A stretch of DNA of 64,000 bases from Pseudomonadota bacterium (GCA_018241445.1 JAFEDT010000006.1:186001-250000); one strand, 5' to 3'. Counted from the stretch's first letter, positions 1 to 11,684 are shown. Numbers and translations: made by a program. The notes: generated by a model from the sequence alone, not told the origin.

Positions 1-620
1 GTGCCGCTCGCCGTGCGGTCGCGGAAGTCTATCTCCTCCAGCACCTGGGCCAGATGCGCGTACAGCCGCTGCATTTCCGTGGCGTCCGCCAGGGGCGCTG
101 CCCCCGGTCCACTGGCGGGGCGCAGATCCTCGCCGGCGCTGGCGCGCAGCAGTTCATAGGTGACCAGCTGCACCGCCATGCCTAAGTTGAGCGAGGGGTA
201 CTCCCCGCTGGTGGGAATGCGGATCAGTACGTGCGCCGCTTCCAGCTCCTCGTTGGTGAGGCCAGTGCGCTCCGCGCCGAACAGGACCGCGGCGGGTGCG
301 CGCCGCGACTCCCCGACCAGGCGCAGCGCGGCGTCGCGCACGTCCAGCACGCGGAAGTACTGGTCGCGGGGCCGCGAGGTGGTGGCGGCGACGAAGCCGC
401 AACCCGCGAGCGCCTCGGTCACACTGGTGGTGACGCGCGCCGCGGCCAGCACGTCGTCGGCCCCCGAGGCGCGCGCCAGTGCCTCCGGATGCGGAAACTG
501 CCGCGGATTGACCAGGGTCAGGCGGGTCAGCCCCATGTTCTTCATGGCGCGCGCCACCGCCCCGATGTTGCCGGGGTGCTGGGGGGCGACCAGCACGATG
601 CGAATATCTGCGGGGTCCAT
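1..620 (-). CDS. trmJ: TrmJ, tRNA (cytidine/uridine-2'-O-)methyltransferase, 3' end beyond window
   Basis: SPOUT-class 2'-O-methyltransferase acting on position 32 of several tRNAs with S-adenosylmethionine. About 206 residues are visible from ATG at 620; the C-terminus lies outside the window. The N-terminus has the family signature (PADIRIVLVAPQHPGNIG, then ARAMKNMGL), and further on VLFGAERTGLTNEEL and IPTSGEYPSLNLGMAVQL, which are the SAM-binding knot motifs 2 and 3. The gene is divergent from suhB, the same arrangement as in E. coli. The family is usually 240-260 residues, so about 40-50 are missing. Confidence 0.93.
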   Translation of the reverse strand, partial: MDPADIRIVLVAPQHPGNIGAVARAMKNMGLTRLTLVNPRQFPHPEALARASGADDVLAAARVTTSVTEALAGCGFVAATTSRPRDQYFRVLDVRDAALRLVGESRRAPAAVLFGAERTGLTNEELEAAHVLIRIPTSGEYPSLNLGMAVQLVTYELLRASAGEDLRPASGPGAAPLADATEMQRLYAHLAQVLEEIDFRDRTASG

Positions 621-682
621 CTGTTAGGCTAGCGGGCCTTTAGGCAGCCGATTGCGGCGAAGATTCCGCGAGCTTAAGTACC

Positions 683-1483
683 GTGCAGCCGCTTCTCAAC
701 ATTGCCGTGCGCGCCGCGCGCCGCGCCGGCGAAATCATCGTGCGCAGCATGAACCGCCTGGAGTCCCTGACCGTCACCACCAAGGGACGCAACGACTTCG
801 CCTCCGAGGTGGACCAGGCTGCCGAGGCCGACATCATCGGCACCATCCGGCGCCACTATCCGCAGCATGCCTTCCTGGCCGAGGAAAGCGGCAGCAGCGG
901 CAGCGGCGACGTGGTGTGGATCATCGATCCGCTGGACGGCACCACCAATTACCTGCATGGCTTCCCGGTGTTTGCCGTGTCGATCGCCTGCCAGATCCGC
1001 GGGCGCATGGAGCACGCGGTGGTGTACGACCCGATCAGCCAGGAGCTGTTCACGGCCAGCCGTGGCGCGGGCGCCCACCTGGACAACCGCCGCATGCGTG
1101 TCAGCAAGGCGCGCGGACTCGAGGGCGCGCTGATATCGACCGGCTTCCCTTACCGCGACAACACACAGTACCTGGACGCCTACCTGGCGATGCTCAAGGT
1201 GGTCGTACAGAACTCCGCCGGCGTGCGCCGCCCCGGAGCTGCCGCGCTGGACCTGGCCTACGTCGCCGCGGGCCGGACCGATGCCTTCTGGGAAATCGGG
1301 CTGCAACCCTGGGACACCGCCGCCGGAGTGCTGCTGGTGCAGGAGGCCGGCGGGCGCATCGGCACCCTGGACGGCGGCGAGTATCGGCAGCAGGGGCACA
1401 TCGTTGCCGGCACGCCGCGAGTCTACAGCGCACTGCTCGCCGCGCTGGAGCCGCACGTGCCACAGGCGCTGCGTTCGGGCTGA
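683..1483 (+). CDS. suhB: SuhB, inositol-1-monophosphatase family
   Basis: Mg-dependent inositol monophosphatase. In E. coli the protein also associates with the rRNA antitermination complex. The 266-residue product starts at GTG 683 with MQPLLNIAVRAARRAGEI, which lines up with the E. coli N-terminus, so this start is secure. Metal ligands are visible: E67/E68 in LAEESG, D82 and D85 in DPLDGTTN, and D211 in QPWDTAAG. It is a normal family length and divergent from trmJ. No clear Shine-Dalgarno precedes the GTG. Confidence 0.95.
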   Translation: MQPLLNIAVRAARRAGEIIVRSMNRLESLTVTTKGRNDFASEVDQAAEADIIGTIRRHYPQHAFLAEESGSSGSGDVVWIIDPLDGTTNYLHGFPVFAVSIACQIRGRMEHAVVYDPISQELFTASRGAGAHLDNRRMRVSKARGLEGALISTGFPYRDNTQYLDAYLAMLKVVVQNSAGVRRPGAAALDLAYVAAGRTDAFWEIGLQPWDTAAGVLLVQEAGGRIGTLDGGEYRQQGHIVAGTPRVYSALLAALEPHVPQALRSG

Positions 1484-1552
1484 AGGCAGCGGCGCGCCCT
1501 TGCGCTCGCGCCGGGCATGCCTCAGGCTGCCCGACAAATTGCAGGGGGTGTC

Positions 1553-3004
1553 ATGGCGAGTCAGTTGCTTGCGACCAAGTCCATTGCTGAACTGCAGCGG
1601 GAGGATGCCTCCGGCAGCCAGCTGAACCGCGCACTGACGGCCACCCAACTGACCTTGCTGGGGATCGGCGGCATCATCGGCACCGGCATTTTCGTGCTTA
1701 CCGGCACCGCGGCGGCCAATCACGCCGGCCCGGCGCTCACCCTCTCCTTCATCATCGCCGGGCTCGGCTGCACCTTCGCCGGCCTGTGCTACGCCGAGTT
1801 CGCCGCCATGATCCCGGTTTCCGGCAGCGCCTACTCCTACTCCTACGCGACACTCGGCGAGGCGGTCGCCTGGTTCATCGGCTGGAACCTGGTGCTGGAG
1901 TATCTGTTCGCGGTGGCCACGGTCTCGGTCGGATGGTCCGGCTACGCCATCAGCCTGCTGGACCAGCTCGGGATCCACGTCCCCCGGGCGCTCGCCAGCG
2001 CCCCGCTGGACTCGGTCGGCGACTCGCTGCACCTGGTGCTGACTGGCGCCATCATCAACCTGCCGGCGATGCTGGTGGTGGGCGCGATCGCCACCATCTG
2101 CTACATCGGCATCCGCCAGACAGCGAGGTTCAACTCGGTCATCGTGACCATCAAGGTCACCGTGGTGCTGCTGTTCATCCTGTTTGGCGTCAGCCATATC
2201 AATACCGCCAACTGGCACCCCTATATTCCCCCCAACACCGGGCACTTCGGCCATTTCGGCTGGAGCGGCGTGCTGGCCGCCTCGGGCGTCATCTTCTTCG
2301 CCTACATCGGCTTCGACGCGGTCTCGACCGCGGCGCAGGAGACGCGCGACCCGCAGCGCGCCATGCCCATCGGCATCCTGCTGAGCCTGGTCATCTGCAC
2401 GATCCTGTACGTGGTGGTCGCGGGGGTGCTCACGGGCATGGTCGACTACCACGAACTGGATGTGGCGGCGCCCGTTGCCCTGGCGCTGGACCGGTACGAT
2501 TCGCTGCACTGGCTGGGCATCCCGGTAAAGCTGGGCGCCGTTGCCGGCATGACTTCGGTGATGCTGGTCATGACCCTGGCGCAGGCGCGGATCTTCTTCG
2601 CCATGGCGCGTGACGGACTGCTGCCGCCCTTCTTCGGCCGCGTGCACCCGAAGTTCCGCACGCCTTCGGTCGGCACCGCGGTGACGGGGATCACGGCGGC
2701 GGTCATCGGCGGATTGTTCCCGGTGAAGCTGCTGGCGGAAGTGGTCTCGATCGGCACCCTGAGCGCCTTCGTGACGGTGTGCATCGGCGTGCTGATCCTG
2801 CGCCGCACGCGCCCGGACCTGCCGCGGCCCTTCCGCGCGCCGTGGCCCTGGTTCACCTGCAGCGCCGGCGCGGTGGTGTGCGGGGCGATGATGTACTCGC
2901 TGGGTCCGCCGACCTGGTGGCGCCTGGCGGTGTGGACGCTGATCGGCTTCCTGGTCTACGCACTCTACGGCTACCGGCACAGCCGGCTGCGCGCCGCGGC
3001 CTGA
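1553..3004 (+). CDS. APC-superfamily cationic amino acid permease
   Basis: Inner-membrane amino acid transporter of the APC superfamily, closest in appearance to the cationic amino acid (CAT/YfnA) group. The 483-residue protein has about 12 hydrophobic segments. The first helix carries the substrate-binding GIGGIIGTGIFVLTG motif near residue 40, and YAEFAAMIPVSGSAYSYSY follows in helix 3. The ATG at 1553 is preceded by GCAGGGGG and is preferred over an upstream ATG at 1517. Substrate cannot be told from sequence; arginine/lysine or broad neutral uptake are both possible. It converges on terC with about 20 bp between stops. Confidence 0.85.
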   Translation: MASQLLATKSIAELQREDASGSQLNRALTATQLTLLGIGGIIGTGIFVLTGTAAANHAGPALTLSFIIAGLGCTFAGLCYAEFAAMIPVSGSAYSYSYATLGEAVAWFIGWNLVLEYLFAVATVSVGWSGYAISLLDQLGIHVPRALASAPLDSVGDSLHLVLTGAIINLPAMLVVGAIATICYIGIRQTARFNSVIVTIKVTVVLLFILFGVSHINTANWHPYIPPNTGHFGHFGWSGVLAASGVIFFAYIGFDAVSTAAQETRDPQRAMPIGILLSLVICTILYVVVAGVLTGMVDYHELDVAAPVALALDRYDSLHWLGIPVKLGAVAGMTSVMLVMTLAQARIFFAMARDGLLPPFFGRVHPKFRTPSVGTAVTGITAAVIGGLFPVKLLAEVVSIGTLSAFVTVCIGVLILRRTRPDLPRPFRAPWPWFTCSAGAVVCGAMMYSLGPPTWWRLAVWTLIGFLVYALYGYRHSRLRAAA

Positions 3005-3024
3005 GCCCGCCGCGGCAGGCGCGC

Positions 3025-3762
3025 TCAGGGCGGCCGGCCGGAGTCGCGCACGGCGCGCGCGCCGCGCACCCGCAGGTTCAGCATTTCCACTCCCACCGCG
3101 AAGGCCATCGCGAAGTACAGATAGCCCTTCGGGATCTCGAAGTGCAGGCCCTCGGCCACCAGCGCCACGCCTATCAGCAGCAGGAAGGCCAGCGCCAGCA
3201 CCTTGATGGTGGGATGACGGGCGATGAAAGCGCCGATCGGGCCCGATACCCACATCATCACCAGGACGGCGACCACTATCGCCGCCGCCATCACCGCCAC
3301 CTGCCGCACCAGGCCGATTGCCGTCAGCACCGAGTCGATGGAGAACACGATGTCGATCAGGGCGATCTGCACCATCACGCCAACCACCCCGCCGCGGCCG
3401 CGCGGCGCCGCCTGGACCGCAGGCGCGGCGGCCGGGCCCTCGATGGTTGCATGGATTTCCAGCACGCTCTTGCCCAGCAGGAACAGCCCGCCGGCCAGCA
3501 GCACCAGGTCACGTGCCGACACCGTCTGACCCATGACTGTGAACAGCGGCTGCATCAGGTGCGTCAGCCACACCAGCGAGAACAGCAGCGCCAGCCGCGT
3601 CAGCATTGCCAGCGCCAGGCCGCCGATCCGCGCCCGCTGCTGCAGGGCGGCCGGCAGGCGTTGCACCAGGATGGTGATGAAGATGATGTTGTCGATGCCG
3701 AGGACGATCTCCAGCAGCGACAGGGTGATGAACGCCAGCCAGATTTGCGGATCGCCCAGCAT
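3025..3762 (-). CDS. TerC-family integral membrane protein
   Basis: About 245-residue membrane protein of the TerC family, whose members are implicated in metal-ion (often manganese) homeostasis at the membrane. Two copies of the family motif are visible: LEIVLGIDNIIFI near the N-terminus and ALIDIVFSIDSVLTAIG near residue 135, each with paired acidic residues within helices. There are about seven hydrophobic segments and a Pro/Ala-rich loop around residue 115. ATG 3762 is chosen over the adjacent GTG 3765. It lies 9 bp after secF on the same strand, so it probably ends the yajC-secD-secF transcript. Substrate is inferred only from the family. Confidence 0.85.
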   Translation of the reverse strand: MLGDPQIWLAFITLSLLEIVLGIDNIIFITILVQRLPAALQQRARIGGLALAMLTRLALLFSLVWLTHLMQPLFTVMGQTVSARDLVLLAGGLFLLGKSVLEIHATIEGPAAAPAVQAAPRGRGGVVGVMVQIALIDIVFSIDSVLTAIGLVRQVAVMAAAIVVAVLVMMWVSGPIGAFIARHPTIKVLALAFLLLIGVALVAEGLHFEIPKGYLYFAMAFAVGVEMLNLRVRGARAVRDSGRPP

Positions 3763-3771
3763 CACGAACCG

Positions 3772-4707
3772 CTACGGCAGGTGATCCAGTACGGCCTTCT
3801 TGACCGTGGGGAAGATATCCTCGGCCGTCAGACCGCAGTCGAGCGCGATGGCGCTCGAGATGTAGATCGAGGAGTAGGTGCCGGCGATGATGCCGATCAG
3901 CAGCGCCGCGGAGAAGCCCTTGAGCGCCAGGCCGCCCAGGAACAACAGCGCCACCACCACGATGGAGGTGACCACCTTGGTCATGATGGTTCGCGACAGT
4001 GTCTGGTTGATGGACTGGTCCAGCAGGGCCGCCGGTGCGGCGCGGCGATTGCCCTCGAAACGCTCACGGATACGATCGAACACCACCACGGTGTCGTTGA
4101 GCGAGTAGCCGATCACCGCCAGCATGGCGGCCACCACCGACAGGTCGAAGGGCAGCTGGGTAATTGAGAAGAAGCCCAGCACCAGGATCGGGTCGTGCAG
4201 CACCGCCAGGATGGCGCCGAAGGACAGCTTCCAGGTATGGAAGCGCAGCGCGATGTAGATGAAGATGCCCAGCAGGGTGAACAGCAGCGCCCACACCGCG
4301 CTCATGCGCAGCTCGTTGCCGACCTGCGGGCCGACCACGTCCAGTTGCACCACCTGCGCACCGGGGTCGATGGCCTTGAGCGCGCCGTCGAGCTGCTGAC
4401 GGATCTCCCCGGCACTGTGCTTCGGGTCGGGCGGCAGGCGGATGGAGATATCGCGCGAGGAGCCGAAGTTCTGCACCTGCGGCTCGTGGAAACCGGTCGC
4501 CGCCAGCTGCGCGCGCACCGCCTCGACGTTGGCGGCGCCCGGGAAACTGACCTCGGCATTGACGCCGCCGGTGAAGTCGATTGCCAGGTTCAACCCGTGC
4601 CAGAAGAACGAGGCCAGGGCCACGATCATCAACACCGCCGAGAGCGTGTACCACACCCGGCGGGTCGCCATGAACGGGTAGTTGGTCTGGTGACTGAAGA
4701 ATTCCAC
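3772..4707 (-). CDS. secF: SecF, protein translocase subunit
   Basis: Membrane subunit that works with SecD and YajC to use proton-motive force to help pull preproteins through SecYEG. The 311-residue protein has one N-terminal helix, a periplasmic P4-like domain with the LAIDFTGGVNAEVSF motif, and five more helices. These include ALRFHTWKLSFGAILAVLHD and a GYSLNDTVVVFDRIRE segment containing the conserved SecF Asp-Arg pair. It lies 32 bp downstream of secD in the same orientation and is normal length. Confidence 0.97.
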   Translation of the reverse strand: MEFFSHQTNYPFMATRRVWYTLSAVLMIVALASFFWHGLNLAIDFTGGVNAEVSFPGAANVEAVRAQLAATGFHEPQVQNFGSSRDISIRLPPDPKHSAGEIRQQLDGALKAIDPGAQVVQLDVVGPQVGNELRMSAVWALLFTLLGIFIYIALRFHTWKLSFGAILAVLHDPILVLGFFSITQLPFDLSVVAAMLAVIGYSLNDTVVVFDRIRERFEGNRRAAPAALLDQSINQTLSRTIMTKVVTSIVVVALLFLGGLALKGFSAALLIGIIAGTYSSIYISSAIALDCGLTAEDIFPTVKKAVLDHLP

Positions 4708-4739
4708 GTGGGCTTCCTTGGTCTATCAGGGGCTGCGCG

Positions 4740-6611
4740 TCAGATCGACAGACGCGCTACCTTGCGCCGGCCGCCGTACATCAGGGTCAGCAGCGCGCGG
4801 CTGCCCATCAGCGAGGTGAACATGGAGGTGGCGATGCCCAGCGTCAGCACCACGGCGAAGCCGCGGATGGGGCCGCTGCCGAACACCCACAACACCAGGC
4901 CGGCGATGAGGGTGGTGACGTTGGAATCGGCGATGGCCGAGAAGGCTTTTTCGAAGCCGGCGCGGATCGCCGCCTGCGGCGAGACCCCCTTGCGCACCTC
5001 CTCGCGGATACGCTCGTAGATCAGCACGTTGGCGTCCACCGCCATGCCGACCGTGAGGATGATGCCGGCGATGCCCGGCAGCGACAGCGAGGCGCGCATC
5101 AGCGACAGCAGTGCCGTCAGCAGCACCACGTTGGCCAGCAGCACCACGTCCGCCACCAGGCCGAAGACCTTGTAGTAGATGGCCATGAAGACGAACACGC
5201 CGGTCATGCCGACGATCAATGCCGTGACGCCCTTGCGGATGTTGTCGCGGCCCAGGCTGGGGCCGACGGCACGCTCCTCGATGACGTAGATGCTGGTGGC
5301 CAGCGAGCCGGAGCGCAGCAGCAGCGCCAGCTCGCGCGCCTCGCCGGCCTGCAGCCCGGTGATCTGGAAGTTGTTGCTGAAGACGCCGCGGATGGTGGCG
5401 TCGTTGATGACCTGCTCGTCGGTGACGTCACGGCTGACCTTCTTGCCGTTGACCTCGCTGACCTCGCGGCGCTTCTCGATCAACACCACCGCCATGCGCC
5501 GGTTCAGGTTGGCGCGGGTCGTCTTGAGCATGTTCTCGCCGGCGCGTGCGTCCAGCTTGACGTTGACCGCCGGCCCCTCCTGCGAGGGACTGCTGGTGGC
5601 GTTGGTCAGCTGGTCGCCGGTGGCGATGATCTCGCGTTTCAGCAGTACCGGGCGGCCGAAACGCGTGTGGGTGTACAGTTTCGAGCCCAGCGGCACCCGC
5701 CCGGTCTGCTGCGCCTCGAAGGCGCTGTTCTGCATGTCCTCGAGGCGGAACTCCAGGGTCGCCACGCGCCCGAGGATGTCCTTGACCTCGGCGGAATTCT
5801 GCACGCCGGGCAACTGGATGTTGATGCGATCGATGCCCTGGCGCTGCACGATCGGCTCGGAGACGCCCAGTTCGTTGACGCGGTTGCGCAGCGTGGTGAT
5901 GTTCTGCTGGATCGCGTAGTCCTGGCGCTCGCGCACCTGCGCCGCGCTCAGCGTGCCGGTGATGGTGGCGCCGGCAGCATCGTTGGCGACACTGAGGCCG
6001 AGACCCTGCAGCGGCTGGGCCAGCGCGGCGCGCGCCGCCCCGGCGTCGGCCTGCGGCGCCAGCGCGATGCGCACCGAGTTGGCCGGCGTCCCGGTTGCGG
6101 GGATGACGCTGACGTCGCGCACCGGGATGTTGGCGGTCGCCAGGGCGCGGCGCGCGTCCTGGGCGTAGCCCTCCAGCGCCTGGCCCACGGCGGCGTTGAC
6201 GTCCACCTGGTACAGCAGGTACAGGCCGCCGCGCAGGTCCAGTCCCAGCGGCATGGGACGCAGCCCCAGCGCGCGCAGGAATTCCGGGGTGCGCGGCGCG
6301 AAGGACAGCGCCGTGATATAGGTGCTGGCGTACTGCTCGTTGACGGCGTCGCGCGCCGCCAGCTGGTCCGGGACGTTGGCAAAGCGCACCATCAGCCGGC
6401 CACTGTCGATATAACTGCGCAGGAAGCGCACGCCCTTGTGCTGCAGGAACTGCTCCACTTCGCGGGTGCCGTCAGTGCTGACGGGATTGTGGTCCTTGCG
6501 GGCAACCTGCAGCGCCGGATCCTCGCCGAAGAAGTTGGGGGCGGCGAACAGCAGGGCCAGCAGCAGGACCGCCGCGACCAGCAGGTACTTCCAGCGTGCG
6601 TATTCGAGCAT
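4740..6611 (-). CDS. secD: SecD, protein translocase subunit
   Basis: Large subunit of the SecDF-YajC accessory translocase. The 623-residue protein (E. coli SecD is about 615) has an N-terminal helix, a periplasmic domain with PLGLDLRGGLYLLYQVD near residue 125, and a C-terminal bundle. The bundle contains GMAVDANVLIYERIREE, the conserved proton-relay Asp region. ATG 6611 lies 2 bp beyond the yajC stop, so the two are probably translationally coupled. SecD then precedes secF. Confidence 0.97.
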   Translation of the reverse strand: MLEYARWKYLLVAAVLLLALLFAAPNFFGEDPALQVARKDHNPVSTDGTREVEQFLQHKGVRFLRSYIDSGRLMVRFANVPDQLAARDAVNEQYASTYITALSFAPRTPEFLRALGLRPMPLGLDLRGGLYLLYQVDVNAAVGQALEGYAQDARRALATANIPVRDVSVIPATGTPANSVRIALAPQADAGAARAALAQPLQGLGLSVANDAAGATITGTLSAAQVRERQDYAIQQNITTLRNRVNELGVSEPIVQRQGIDRINIQLPGVQNSAEVKDILGRVATLEFRLEDMQNSAFEAQQTGRVPLGSKLYTHTRFGRPVLLKREIIATGDQLTNATSSPSQEGPAVNVKLDARAGENMLKTTRANLNRRMAVVLIEKRREVSEVNGKKVSRDVTDEQVINDATIRGVFSNNFQITGLQAGEARELALLLRSGSLATSIYVIEERAVGPSLGRDNIRKGVTALIVGMTGVFVFMAIYYKVFGLVADVVLLANVVLLTALLSLMRASLSLPGIAGIILTVGMAVDANVLIYERIREEVRKGVSPQAAIRAGFEKAFSAIADSNVTTLIAGLVLWVFGSGPIRGFAVVLTLGIATSMFTSLMGSRALLTLMYGGRRKVARLSI

Positions 6612-6613
6612 GC

Positions 6614-6946
6614 TCAGGCGCCCTTGAGGGTGCCCTTGGGCATGAGCTGCGCCACCTGCACCTTCTGGACCTTGACGCGCACGTTGTCCGCCACTTCCAG
6701 TGTCAGGAACGTGTCGCCGACCTCCGTCACCTTGCCCAGCAGCCCGCCGGTGGTGACCACCTCATCGCCGACGGCCAGCTTCGACACCAGATTCTGGTGT
6801 TCGCGCGCCCGCTTCTGCTGCGGGCGGATGAGCATGAAGTAGAACAGGGCGACAAAGGCCACCATCAGCAGCGCGAACTGCAGCTGCCCGCCGGGGGCGG
6901 CTGCGGGCGCGGACTGCGCCCAGGCGTCGGAAATCAGGCCGTTCAT
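6614..6946 (-). CDS. yajC: YajC, Sec translocase accessory subunit
   Basis: Small single-pass membrane protein associated with SecDF. The 110-residue product starts MNGLISDAWAQSAPAAA, followed by one transmembrane helix (roughly residues 20-40, ending FMLIRPQQKR) and a cytoplasmic domain with the typical NLVSKLAVGDEVVTTGGLLG segment. I chose ATG 6946 because homologues begin just before the helix; an upstream ATG at 6988 would add 14 untypical residues and overlap the tgt stop. It sits between tgt and secD as in E. coli. Confidence 0.95.
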   Translation of the reverse strand: MNGLISDAWAQSAPAAAPGGQLQFALLMVAFVALFYFMLIRPQQKRAREHQNLVSKLAVGDEVVTTGGLLGKVTEVGDTFLTLEVADNVRVKVQKVQVAQLMPKGTLKGA

Positions 6947-6977
6947 GAGGGGGGTTCCCGAAAGCGAAAGGCGCGAA

Positions 6978-9241
<2,264 letters not shown>

Positions 9242-9326
9242 GGGCGCAATGGTACAGGTGACCGCCCACCGTCGGAGGTTTGCGTCACCTTGCCACGGCG
9301 CCCGGGCGCGTGTCATTTTGTTCCTC

Positions 9327-10988
9327 ATGACCACTGCACAACTCCGCCTGCTGCTGATCACGGCGCTTGCGATCGGCCTGGGCGCCTGCGGGGGCCCCGG
9401 CGTCCAGGTGGGCGCGCCGAGCCCGCCCTCATCCCCCTCACCCCCCGGCCCGCCGCCGCTGCCGGCGGCGCCTACCGACGTCGTCACCTACAAGAACGAT
9501 GTCGCGCGAACCGGGCTGAACCCGACCGAGACCGTGCTGACGAAGGCCAACGTCAACAGCAGTTCGTTCGGCAAGTTGCGCTTCCTGGCGACCGACGGAC
9601 GAGTGGACGCGCAACCCCTGTATCTTTCAGGGCTGACGGTCCAGGGCGCGAAGCACAATGTCGTGTTTGTCGCCAGCGAAAACGACTCCGTATACGCGTT
9701 CGACGCCGACAGCGGTGCGACGCTGTGGAACGTGTCGCTGCTGGGCGCGGGTGAGTCGCCGATGGGCCCCCACGGCTGCAGCCAGATCACACCCACCATC
9801 GGCGTCACCGCAACACCGGTGATCGATCGCAGCGCGGCGACCAATGGCGCCGTGTATGTGGTGGCCGCCTCCATGGACAATGGCGGCAGCAGCCATCAGC
9901 GTCTGCACGCGCTGGACGTCACTACCGGGGCGGAGCTGTTCGGCGGGCCGCGCGACATAACGGCGACATATGCGCCGCCCGGCGGCGGCACGCTCACCTT
10001 CGACCCGGGCCAGTACGCCGAGCGCGCCGCGCTGCTGCGGTCCGGCGGCATGATCTACACCAGCTGGACCTCGCATTGCGACCAGCCGCCCTACACGGGT
10101 TGGGTGATCGCCTACGATCAGTCCACGCTCGCGCAGCGCGGCGTACTCAACGTCGCCGCCCACGGCACCGGCAGCACCTACTCGACAGCGGGGCCTGCCA
10201 TCTGGATGAGCGGCGGCGGCCCGGCCGCGGATGCGGCGGGCAAGGTCTACGTGCTGACGGGCAACGGCGCATTCGACATCAATCTGGACGCCGGCGGCTT
10301 TCCTGCCGGCGGCGACTACGGCAACTCGTTCGTGCAGATCACCGCGGGGTCAGGTGGGTTGTCGGTCAGTGACTACTTTTCACCCCATGACACCATGGCG
10401 CTGTCACAGGCCGATACCGACCTGGGATCCGGCGGCGTGATGCTGCTGCCGGATCTGAGTGACTCGGGCGGCACGCTGCGTCGCCTGGCGGTGGGCGCCG
10501 GCAAGGACGGCAACATCTACGTGGTGGACCGCAGCTCCATGGGCAAGATCAACCCCGCCAGCAACGCCATCTGGCAGCAGCTGTCCGGTGTGCTCACCGG
10601 CGGCATCTGGTCGACGCCGGCGTGGTTCAACAACACCGTTTACTACGGCCCGGCGGGCAACAGCATGCTGGCGTTCCCGGTGAGCGCTGCGCGCCTGGCC
10701 GCGACACCCTCCTCCCGAACCGCTCGCGCGTTCACCTACCCGGGCAGTGCGCCCGCGGTATCGGCCAACGGCACCGCCAACGGCATCCTGTGGGCGCACG
10801 AGAACAGCAACCCCGCGGTGCTGCACGCCTACGATGCCTCCGACCTGACTCGTGAGCTGTACAACAGCGCGCAGAACCCGGCGCGCGACGGGCTGGGCGC
10901 CGGCAACAAGTTCATCACGCCGACCATCGCCGACGGCAAGGTGTTCGTCGGCACCCAGAACGGGGTGGCGGTATTCGGGCTGCTGTGA
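9327..10988 (+). CDS. PQQ/WD-like beta-propeller lipoprotein
   Basis: Predicted lipoprotein of 553 residues. A signal sequence ends in the lipobox LGAC with Cys21, followed by a Pro/Ser-rich linker (about residues 22-50). The rest resembles outer-membrane/periplasmic PQQ-like propellers: VYAFDADSGATLWNVSLLG, LHALDVTTGAELFGG and IYVVDRSSMGKINP are tryptophan-docking-type blade motifs. Complete quinoprotein catalytic residues are not obvious, so it may be structural or binding rather than a dehydrogenase. No good Shine-Dalgarno precedes ATG 9327. Function is unassigned. Confidence 0.8.
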   Translation: MTTAQLRLLLITALAIGLGACGGPGVQVGAPSPPSSPSPPGPPPLPAAPTDVVTYKNDVARTGLNPTETVLTKANVNSSSFGKLRFLATDGRVDAQPLYLSGLTVQGAKHNVVFVASENDSVYAFDADSGATLWNVSLLGAGESPMGPHGCSQITPTIGVTATPVIDRSAATNGAVYVVAASMDNGGSSHQRLHALDVTTGAELFGGPRDITATYAPPGGGTLTFDPGQYAERAALLRSGGMIYTSWTSHCDQPPYTGWVIAYDQSTLAQRGVLNVAAHGTGSTYSTAGPAIWMSGGGPAADAAGKVYVLTGNGAFDINLDAGGFPAGGDYGNSFVQITAGSGGLSVSDYFSPHDTMALSQADTDLGSGGVMLLPDLSDSGGTLRRLAVGAGKDGNIYVVDRSSMGKINPASNAIWQQLSGVLTGGIWSTPAWFNNTVYYGPAGNSMLAFPVSAARLAATPSSRTARAFTYPGSAPAVSANGTANGILWAHENSNPAVLHAYDASDLTRELYNSAQNPARDGLGAGNKFITPTIADGKVFVGTQNGVAVFGLL

Positions 10989-10994
10989 GTCCTC

Positions 10995-11000
10995 TATACT
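10995..11000 (+). promoter_or_regulatory. -10 box of tRNA-Leu
   Basis: TATACT lies 13 bp before the mature 5' end of tRNA-Leu, placing transcription start about 6-7 nt before the tRNA. The hexamer 17 bp upstream (TATTCG, 10972-10977, inside the lipoprotein gene) is a weak -35 match. Confidence 0.45.
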
Positions 11001-11013
11001 CGCGCCCGCGCAG

Positions 11014-11100
11014 GCCCGAGTGGCGGAATTGGTAGACGCAGCGGACTCAAAATCCGCCGCCCTTAAAAGCGTGTCGGTTCGACTCCGACCTCGGGCACCA
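11014..11100 (+). tRNA. tRNA-Leu (anticodon CAA)
   Basis: Complete class II tRNA of 87 nt including an encoded 3' CCA. The acceptor stem pairs GCCCGAG with CTCGGGC. The D arm starts TGGCGGAATTGGTAGACGC. The anticodon stem is GCGGA/TCCGC with loop CTCAAAA, giving anticodon CAA for UUG codons. A long variable arm follows, then the T arm GTCGGTTCGACTCCGAC. It stands alone between the lipoprotein and Nudix genes. Confidence 0.97.
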
Positions 11101-11159
11101 GTGCATACCTCCGTGTTATCGTCCGCTCCCTCATCCGGACCCGATCCACCCGCCAGCGC

Positions 11160-11684
11160 ATGAATTTCTGCAGCAATTGCGGCGCGCGCGTCACGCGCCG
11201 CATTCCCCCCGGTGACCACCTGCCGCGCTTCGTGTGCGACAGCTGCGGCGCCATCCACTACCAGAACCCGAAGCTGGTGGTCGGCTGCGTTCCGGAACAC
11301 GAGGGGCGGATCCTGCTGTGCCGGCGGGCGATCGAGCCGCGGCACGGTTTCTGGACTGTCCCGGCCGGCTTCATGGAGAACGGCGAGACACTGCAGCAGG
11401 CGGCGGCGCGCGAGTCGCGGGAAGAGGCCCTGGCCGAGGTCGAGATTGGCTCGCTGCTGGCGGTGGCGCACGTGCTGCACGCCGAACAGGTGCACGTGTT
11501 CTTCCGTGCACGCCTCGCGAACGCCAGCTTCGGGGTGGGTGAGGAGAGCCTGGAAACCCGGCTGTTCGAACCCGCCGCCATCCCGTGGCAGGACATCGCC
11601 TTCCGCAGCACCACTTTCGCGCTGCAGCGCTACCTGGAAGACCGCGGCGGGGCGGGCGAGCCGTACCACTTCACCACGTTCTGA
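11160..11684 (+). CDS. Nudix hydrolase with N-terminal zinc ribbon
   Basis: 174-residue Nudix-family pyrophosphohydrolase. The N-terminus has a C4 zinc ribbon (FCSNCG near residue 5 and VCDSCG near 23). The Nudix box starts at GFMENGETL and continues AAARESREEA, supplying the metal-binding RE..EE core. The canonical final Gly after EE-x is replaced (REEALAEV), a mild deviation. The zinc ribbon plus Nudix layout resembles ADP-ribose/NADH pyrophosphatase relatives, but it lacks the longer NudC N-domain. Substrate unknown. It starts 60 bp after tRNA-Leu. Confidence 0.85.
   Translation: MNFCSNCGARVTRRIPPGDHLPRFVCDSCGAIHYQNPKLVVGCVPEHEGRILLCRRAIEPRHGFWTVPAGFMENGETLQQAAARESREEALAEVEIGSLLAVAHVLHAEQVHVFFRARLANASFGVGEESLETRLFEPAAIPWQDIAFRSTTFALQRYLEDRGGAGEPYHFTTF

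Noticed and set aside
652..685. TTGCGG-17 bp-TAAGTA as a suhB promoter
   Set aside because: The -10 would end only 2 bp before the GTG, putting the transcript start inside the gene. The SuhB N-terminus clearly begins at 683.
674..3253. Open minus-strand frame of about 859 codons across suhB and the permease
   Set aside because: It is antisense to two well-supported genes and shows the same low-information composition, so it is a GC-driven shadow.
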